Source of the DNA: Prorocentrum cordatum
Taxonomy: Eukaryota; Sar; Dinophyceae; Prorocentrales; Prorocentraceae
Assembly (NCBI GenBank): GCA_963575745.1
Contig: CAUYUJ010001727.1
Coordinates: 70,250-92,749, forward strand
Direction of reading: 5' to 3'
DNA length: 22,500 nt
A model generated the notes under the pieces. The model made no database searches. It was not told the origin of the DNA and saw nothing but the letters and a program-made list of their open reading frames with translations. This document shows, piece by piece, positions 17,241-22,500 of the stretch. The translations under genes and the position numbers were made by a program. The first letter of the stretch is position 1; every line of letters begins with the position of its first letter.

Positions 17241-19799
17241 TCACTCGCTGCAGCAATGCTGCTGCACAGCAGCTGGCCCGACAAGCCGGCGCAAACGGCG
17301 CAAGCATCGGGGTGACCAGGAGCGGCCAGTACGCCCGGCCACGTCCAGCCCTACTCCAACCTCACAACCCCATTTGAAGGGCGACTGCCGGCACGCAGGC
17401 ACGCAGGCCGACTCGTCGAAGCCGTCGTCGCGCGCCAGGTGGAGCTTCGAATTCTTGTTCCCGGGCAGCAGCCATCGGACTTCAACGGGGTCGAGGAGCT
17501 CCGCGCAAGAGCTCGATGAGCCCGCCGACGTATCATCGGAGTTCGACGACGACCCGCTTCCGCCAGCCTGCTCGGGCTCCTCCACGACATGCAAGTCCTC
17601 GCGGGGCTGCGGGTGCTCGGCGTCGCCAAATACGGCCCGCTGCGCGCCCTCCCCCCAGTGGATGCCCAAAGCTTGCCGGTAAAGTTCATCGTGGTTGGCT
17701 TGGTGTCGCAACTGTTCGTCGTCTGTCGCCCCAGCGCAATGCGCCTCGTGAAGGGCATGCAGGCACACCCGGCGAGACATCGCTGATGTCTCAAGCCGAG
17801 CCGCAGAATACCGAACACACATTGGCTCCCTTGTCGCCTTCCACCCGCCCTGCCCATCAGCCACGCGGTCCCGCCAATCTCCCAGCTCTGCCCGACGTTC
17901 GAGGGGCAGCTGGATTCGATCGGCTATTGACGCGAGCTTGCGGCGAAGGGAATAAGTGGTTATAGATCGCACCTCGCTCCGAGCCAGCTGCAAGGGTGGA
18001 CGCATCGCTAGGGACCTTAGGCAGCCGGTGAACTCAGCATAGCCCATCGGCCGCTCAATGAAGTCCGCTAGCTCATCCACCGCACAGCCCGTAGGCAGGA
18101 CGAGATCTGGGATCAGATAAGTGGCGTCGGGGATCCGCTTGTTCAGCACTGCGTACATTTCACCAAATGCCCGCCAACCAGGTGCTGCATATGTCGGGCC
18201 TGCGACATAAAAGGCCGCGCCCCGCAACACCTTACCCTTCGACACTCTTCCCACCAGCGTGCGGGAGCTGCACAACTGATGTTGGAAGGAGTGGCGTTGG
18301 GCATGCTTGAACCGCAGCGAGATCGTGGCCACGTACAGGATGAGCCTCGCCATCAGTTGGATCGCCCCCTTGCCCTTGGACGCAAGATGGACATACTGGA
18401 CCCAAACTTTGAATGGCAGCTCAACGGCCTGTCTCAACACCCTCTCCGGGTGCTGCTCGGTCGTGCCCCGCAGCAGGGGCGAGTCAAGAGGCAGGCCATT
18501 GAACCCGAGATTCGCCTGGAGCCAACGCAATGCAACAAGGACCCCCCTAACCGCCGTTGGCCCTCCCCCGGCCACATCAGACAGCCATAGGGCGACTTCT
18601 AGCGCGGTGGGCCCAGCAAAGACAATGGCGCCCAGACACTCGTGGTTCCGCCCCCACTTGACCCATCGCTCCCATGTGCGCGCGGCGTGGCACATGCCTG
18701 CGGCCTCGAAAGAAGTAGCCATGACGCGTTCATAATGCGCCAACCACCTGTCCGTCCCTGATTCCGACGCTTCGGCCCTGAAGGTGCTGTGGTCCAGATT
18801 GCCCCGCAAAATCACCATCAGCCGCGCTGCCGCCCTCTGCCGCCTCTGCAGATCAAGCGCGTCCTGTGTGACATTGACCTTGGGCTTGCGCCACTCGCCT
18901 GTCCCACCAGGCCGCCGCTGCCTACCTCCCGGCTCCAGCTGCCACCGCAACTTGGCCTCGACCTCGACGGTCCGCTTCGGGAACAGCTTATGGATGGGGA
19001 TCGACGGCTCTCCCCCAGAGGTAGCTGATGCGAGGTGGCCCTTGGCTTGGTCCCACGCCAAACGAAAAGCATCCGAAGGCGTGCCAAGCATCTTATGAAC
19101 AGCAGTGGGCGCAAGGCCCGCCAGATCCAGCTGCGACCGGATGCCGCGCGACAGCAACGTCGTCCTCTCTGCAGGCGGCAGCGCCGCAAGGAAGTGCAAC
19201 GCCGGTGACCCATCATGTCTGTCATCGCCTTTCGGCGCCGGCCTAACCCCGCTAGCCGCTCGGGCCTCTCCGGAAATGGGCGGGCACGAGCCGACGAGTG
19301 CAGTAAGACCATGCCCGACCCCTGTGGAACCCCCGGGGGATTCCAGGGAAGCGCTAGACCCCGCACCGGGCAATCCTCCCGACCCATCCGAAAGCGAGGG
19401 CTCCGGTGGCAACCGAAAATCGGGGCCCAAGCCAGGTTCAGTTGAAAACTCCTGTGGGCGCGCCGTGCCTGAAGCTGCACCTGTCACAGCACCAGCCCCC
19501 TGAGCCTGCAAGTCCTCACCAACCTGGGCCAGGCCCTGGCTAACCACTGCGGGGCGCATTTGTTGGACCCCAGAGGAAGCCGTGCGGGCTTCCAGAGAAG
19601 AACACGCGCCCGCGCTGGTCGGCCCGCCGGGCCGGTCCAGACAGGAACCCAGGGCCACAGGGCTGATCTCGGATGCTGGACGGGGCGCAGCATGGCAAAG
19701 CGCAGAAGCGCCACTAGTGCTTCGCAAGCCCGACCTTGCGAAGAAACCGACTGTAACATCAGGAACCAGCCGGGGTACCTTCACGGGTCGAATATCCAT
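17241..19799 (-). CDS. tyrosine recombinase (YR) of the retrotransposon
   Basis: The start is the first in-frame ATG (19799, context CCACAATGG), which gives 852 residues. The frame is also open upstream into A1 but has no ATG there. The N-terminal about 200 residues are Gly/Ser/Pro/Ala-rich and probably disordered. A helical region (about 330-440, containing YERVMATSF and WERWVKWG) fits the core-binding domain. The catalytic domain shows ATISLRFKHAQ with the first Arg (496), TYSLRRKLAS with the second Arg (619), then LGDW (639-642) and the presumed nucleophile in CVRYSAARL (Tyr 664). The usual His of HxxR is Tyr (616), a departure that may weaken or tune catalysis. The tail is Ser/Asp-rich. 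The expected role is integration of a circular DNA copy by site-specific strand exchange. No DDE integrase exists in the element, which agrees with this. Confidence 0.82.
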   Translation of the reverse strand: MDIRPVKVPRLVPDVTVGFFARSGLRSTSGASALCHAAPRPASEISPVALGSCLDRPGGPTSAGACSSLEARTASSGVQQMRPAVVSQGLAQVGEDLQAQGAGAVTGAASGTARPQEFSTEPGLGPDFRLPPEPSLSDGSGGLPGAGSSASLESPGGSTGVGHGLTALVGSCPPISGEARAASGVRPAPKGDDRHDGSPALHFLAALPPAERTTLLSRGIRSQLDLAGLAPTAVHKMLGTPSDAFRLAWDQAKGHLASATSGGEPSIPIHKLFPKRTVEVEAKLRWQLEPGGRQRRPGGTGEWRKPKVNVTQDALDLQRRQRAAARLMVILRGNLDHSTFRAEASESGTDRWLAHYERVMATSFEAAGMCHAARTWERWVKWGRNHECLGAIVFAGPTALEVALWLSDVAGGGPTAVRGVLVALRWLQANLGFNGLPLDSPLLRGTTEQHPERVLRQAVELPFKVWVQYVHLASKGKGAIQLMARLILYVATISLRFKHAQRHSFQHQLCSSRTLVGRVSKGKVLRGAAFYVAGPTYAAPGWRAFGEMYAVLNKRIPDATYLIPDLVLPTGCAVDELADFIERPMGYAEFTGCLRSLAMRPPLQLARSEVRSITTYSLRRKLASIADRIQLPLERRAELGDWRDRVADGQGGWKATREPMCVRYSAARLETSAMSRRVCLHALHEAHCAGATDDEQLRHQANHDELYRQALGIHWGEGAQRAVFGDAEHPQPREDLHVVEEPEQAGGSGSSSNSDDTSAGSSSSCAELLDPVEVRWLLPGNKNSKLHLARDDGFDESACVPACRQSPFKWGCEVGVGLDVAGRTGRSWSPRCLRRLRRLVGPAAVQQHCCSE

Positions 19800-19859
19800 T
19801 GTGGCGGTCGCCTGCTCTGCCAAAGCTACCCGGTTTGAGCCACCAAGCTTGAGCCAGCA

Positions 19860-20178
19860 AAAAGAGAACCTGGCAGAGCCAAACGGCGACTCGGGCAAGC
19901 AAACATGCAATATGCATCCTCGATGTCTGCTGCTTGCACTCTTCCTGGCCGTTCCACTGCTGCATCGTGCCACATGCCTCGCTCGCAAGCCCCGCTGGAA
20001 GCCTAAAGGGGTATTCCGTGACAGACCACCGCGCGATGCTATCTACACCACCTGGCTCAATGAGGCAGCCGCGCGCCCTGCAACCCGGCCTCTGGCCGAG
20101 AAGCCGAACCCCGAACTCCACCCCCCAAAGACGTCCGCGGCTGGCGCAGCCCCCTTTTCACCTGAAGCCGCAAAAGCA
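19860..20178 (-). repeat. terminal split direct repeat A1
   Basis: This 319-bp repeat forms the 5' end of the minus-strand element and matches A2 with one mismatch. Its outer end is AAAAGCA on plus, followed by AT-rich flank. It presumably contains the promoter or 5' leader of the element RNA. Confidence 0.95.
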
Positions 20179-20202
20179 CTATTATTCGTATTATTATGTT
20201 GA
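19912..20202 (+). CDS. hypothetical antisense ORF with signal-peptide-like start (A1 copy)
   Basis: This is the same frame as 9170-9478 because it lies in the A repeat. Here it runs out of the element and stops in the host flank after 96 residues, so its C-terminus depends on the insertion site. The hydrophobic N-terminus is unchanged. Expression is doubtful. Confidence 0.2.
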   Translation: MHPRCLLLALFLAVPLLHRATCLARKPRWKPKGVFRDRPPRDAIYTTWLNEAAARPATRPLAEKPNPELHPPKTSAAGAAPFSPEAAKALLFVLLC

Positions 20203-20330
20203 TTGGTACGACTCGTCTTCCTATTATTATCATTATGTTTTGCAGAAAATAATCACCAGTCTTCTTGTTTCTATTATTATTATGATTATTATAACTATTA
20301 TTGATTGAGTGATTGAGACGCGATCGAACA
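20179..20330. repeat. AT-rich ATT/GTA tract, right flank of the element
   Basis: Repeated ATTATT, CTATTATT and GATTATT words, like those at 8290-8478. Together they indicate insertion into one ATT-rich tract. Confidence 0.75.
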
Positions 20331-20383
20331 ACGTGTGAACAGTTTCTGACTACGACTGACTACGACTACTGAAATGCATCGTC

Positions 20384-20488
20384 TTCATCCTCCTCCTCAC
20401 CTCCATCATCACGTCATCATGACCAGCTCAACATCATCATCACCATCCTCATCATAGCAGCAGCATGACCAGCATCAGCATCATCCAT

Positions 20489-20586
<98 letters not shown>

Positions 20587-20707
20587 TCATCATCATCATC
20601 AGCAGCAGCAGCAGCATCACCATCACCACCACCACCTTCATCATCAGCATTATCATCATCATCAGCATCATCATCATCATCATCATCATCACCATCAGCA
20701 TCATCAG

Positions 20708-20741
<34 letters not shown>

Positions 20742-20742
20742 G
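20384..20742. repeat. CAT/ATC trinucleotide microsatellite
   Basis: Contains an essentially pure CAT array (about 20487-20584) flanked by CAT mixed with CAG and CAC triplets. It is similar in make-up to the array at 1-402. Confidence 0.97.
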
Positions 20743-20850
20743 TCCTCGCCCTCCTCCTCCTCATTCTCCTCCTCCTCCCTTTTTCTCCGCCTCCTCGTCC
20801 TGGTCTTCCTCCTCCTCCTCTTCCTCCGCCTCATCCTCTACCCCATCCCT
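20743..20850. repeat. TCC microsatellite, imperfect
   Basis: TCC triplets broken by TTT, CGC and CTT. It continues directly from the CAT array and leads towards the about 80-bp repeat family near 20960. Confidence 0.92.
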
Positions 20851-20959
20851 TCCCCATTTAAATTGTCGCAGCCCCGGACATATCGATAGAGCGTGCCCGG
20901 CGTTCCGCCTGAAACACCCTTACCACGTGCAATCGTGAACCTTGAAATTCACAGCAGAC

Positions 20960-21120
20960 TCAAGGATGGGGGCGGTCGTTTCCAAAATGTAGCTCTCGCA
21001 GTAGCGCCGCGCACATTCGTCTCAAAAGTTTGCAGCAGTTTCAAAGATGGAAGGCGGTTCCTTTTCAAAATAAGGCTCTCGCCTTAGCGCCGTATACATT
21101 CGTCTAAAACGCAAGGATTC
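20960..21120. repeat. about 80-bp repeat family, two units
   Basis: Two units share AAGGATGG/AAGATGGAAGGCGG, TTTCCAAAATG/TTTTCAAAATAAGG, GCTCTCGC and AGCGCCG..CACATTCGTCT. They match units at 3651-4370. Confidence 0.75.
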
Positions 21121-21124
21121 GCAC

Positions 21125-21430
21125 GCTTGAAGTCTCAGGAGTTGAGTTCCAGCACTGCTTCGGGATGACAGGACGCACCAGCCATGGTTATTCGCGATGT
21201 GAAGTTCCAAGAACGGTGTTCTGGCACGATGTAGGATGGCCAGAACGTAACGGTCACGCTCATTCGAGGCGTTGATGTCCCAGGCATGTGCATTCTGGCA
21301 CGGTTTAGGGCTGTCAGGACGCAGTAGTCACGTTGATTCGCGGCGTTGACGCCCCAGGAATCAGGACGAATCTATCACATTGATTCGCGGTGTTGAAGTC
21401 TCAGGAATGGCGTACTGGCGCGATTGGGGA
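21125..21430. repeat. about 73-bp degenerate tandem repeat
   Basis: The words TTCTGGCACG..GTAGG, CAGGACG, CACGTTGATTCGCGGCGTTGA and GTCTCAGGAATG recur in order. TTCTGGCACG starts at about 21219 and 21292; later units are partial. Confidence 0.75.
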
Positions 21431-21654
21431 TTCTCAGACGGTGGTCCTTCAGTGGGGCACTCCCCACAATCAGAGTAAGTCTTGTTGGGATCGATGAAGC
21501 CTGAGAACTTGGATGGAGGGTTCATTGCAACATCGTCGATGCGTCCTGGGTGTACACTGGTCATCCTGCTCCTCCCACCTCCCTCATCCTCATCCTCCTC
21601 CTTCCCTCCCTCTGATTCCCTCCCTCCCACCCTCCCCTCCGCCTTCTGATCCTC

Positions 21655-21746
21655 CCCCCTCCTCCTCCTCCTCCTCCTCCTCCTCCTCCTCCTCCTCCTC
21701 CTCCTCCTCCTCCTCCTCCTCCTCCTCCTCCTCCTCCTCCTCCTCC
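21655..21746. repeat. TCC trinucleotide microsatellite
   Basis: Near-pure TCC array preceded by a looser TCC/CCC-rich stretch from about 21570. It is followed by CCTGTCGCGCCACCAGACGTG, which resembles the sequence after the TCC array at 3530-3640. Confidence 0.96.
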
Positions 21747-22034
21747 CCCCGAACTCTTCCCCATGAATACAACGGCCCCTGTCGCGCCACCAGACGTGAC
21801 CGTCGGACAATTTACTCTTCTGGAACTTAACTACCCCGACAGCTCCACGGATAAAGGGCCGGTCAACGTCATAATGTGGCTCTCGCATGAGCGCCGCGCA
21901 CAAAGGGGAGATGTGACTCTTGCCTTACCTCCGCGCGCATGCTGTGGGAAGTCCAGCATAGTTGATACCCCCTGGGTTAGTCTAGTCGTCCTCGCATTCA
22001 GACTCGTCTTACAAGTTCCGACAGTGACATGGAC
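21747..22034. other. no recognisable gene
   Basis: Unique-looking sequence apart from one GGCTCTCGC..GAGCGCCGCGCACA block (21880-21901) that belongs to the about 80-bp family. No domain is seen. Confidence 0.6.
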
Positions 22035-22430
22035 AGAAGGCATGTCGATTTAAAATGCTGCTCTCGCCTCAGCGCCGCGCACACTCGTTCAACAGCCTTG
22101 AAACAATACAAAGATGCAGGGTCTGTGGCATTCAACATGTGGCTTGCTAACGCAGCTAAGATTCATCTTCAAAAATCGAAACAGTCACACGGATAGAGAC
22201 TTTCGCGGTTTCAAAATGGAGGCCCGCCTGAGTCTTCCCTGGAGCAGACTACCACAAGTGCATACGTGTAGCCAGAAGTCATAGCCAGAATATCTGATGG
22301 CCAGAAGTTCAAACTTGTACGCGGATGCAGGGCGGCTCCTTGTCAAAGCGAGACTGTCGCTGGGCACTCCCTCGAAATTCAACAACACGATCACTTCAAG
22401 GCCAAAACTGGCCGGCCGCGCGCACACGAC
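22035..22430. repeat. about 80-bp repeat family, diverged units
   Basis: Contains GCTCTCGCCTCAGCGCCGCG-CACACTCGTTC, CACACGGATAGAG and GCGGATGCAGGGCGGCTCCTTGTCAAAG. The last matches the 4010-4045 unit closely, which supports membership of the same family. Confidence 0.65.
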
Positions 22431-22500
22431 CGCTGCACAGCCACATGCAGGTGCCGCGGATTAAAAGTAGGTCCGCCGTACGAGGACGTTCCTGCCCGTG

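Larger units (their letters stand above)
8479..20178 (-). mobile_element. complete tyrosine-recombinase retrotransposon carrying a DNMT3-like gene (Ngaro/PAT-type repeats)
   Basis: The element is 11,700 bp and encodes, in minus-strand order, a tyrosine recombinase, Gag, cytosine-5 methyltransferase, reverse transcriptase and RNase H. Its repeats are A1 (19860-20178), B1 (9435-9674), A2 (9118-9436) and B2 (8479-8718). This is the A1-ORFs-B1A2-B2 split-direct-repeat layout of Ngaro/PAT-like elements. A copies differ at one of 319 positions and B copies at three of 240 by my alignment, so the insertion is recent. All large frames are open apart from the UGA and the intron. No target-site duplication is seen, as expected for recombinase-mediated integration. 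The recombinase lies 5' of Gag, unlike typical Ngaro/DIRS order. Family-level naming is inference; the presence of the domains and repeats is seen directly. Confidence 0.9.

Noticed and set aside
19800-19988. Upstream extension of the recombinase into repeat A1
   Set aside because: The frame is open but its first codon there is TTG, not ATG; the first real ATG with good context is at 19799, outside A1.
20465-20938. Poly-Ile/His or poly-Asp/Met frames
   Set aside because: Artefacts of the CAT microsatellite.
1-22500. tRNA, rRNA, snRNA or full spliced-leader genes
   Set aside because: I looked by eye for these and recognised none; a covariance-model scan would settle it.

Overview
The window looks like nuclear DNA from an alga-like protist, most probably a dinoflagellate. 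This is inferred from the very high load of trinucleotide microsatellites, the abundance of degenerate minisatellites, the near absence of recognisable host genes, and a retroelement whose zinc-knuckle Gag and cytosine-methyltransferase cargo match what has been reported from dinoflagellates. I see no tRNA, rRNA, CRISPR array or bacterial-style operon.

The one large coding structure is a retrotransposon of about 11.7 kb on the minus strand (8479-20178). It appears complete and young. Its order, read 5' to 3' on the minus strand, is: terminal repeat A1 (20178-19860), tyrosine recombinase (19799-17241), a 1.7 kb spacer holding degenerate 46-bp repeats, a hairpin and a microsatellite, Gag with a CCCHCCC-type zinc region (15543-14227), one in-frame UGA, a DNMT3-like cytosine-5 methyltransferase (14226-13267), a predicted phase-0 intron of 372 nt (13266-12895), the last methyltransferase motifs fused to reverse transcriptase and RNase H (12894-9928), then B1 (9674-9435), A2 (9436-9118), a unique 399-bp block, and terminal B2 (8718-8479). 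The A1 ... B1-A2 ... B2 layout is the split-direct-repeat architecture of Ngaro/PAT-type tyrosine-recombinase retrotransposons. The internal B1-A2 junction is what joining the two element ends in a circle would give, with a shared CA dinucleotide.

The parts form one retrotransposition cycle. Gag would package the RNA. Readthrough of the UGA plus splicing would yield a Gag-DNMT-RT-RNase H polyprotein that makes DNA and could methylate it. The recombinase would insert a circular copy at a short CA core without target-site duplication. DNMT-bearing retrotransposons are already known from dinoflagellates. The features worth attention here are the 5' position of the recombinase (a circular permutation of the usual order), the single-UGA Gag-Pol junction with no AUG for Pol, the intron flanked by a 9-bp direct repeat, and an antisense ORF with a signal-peptide-like start in the A repeats.

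Outside the element, 1-8478 and 20179-22500 hold CAT, TCC, TAC and CA microsatellites and several minisatellites (11-bp, GATC-rich 9-bp, about 52-bp, about 73-bp, and a degenerate family of about 80 bp found on both sides). One weak Cys-motif ORF fragment lies at 414-779. No host gene there can be called with confidence.
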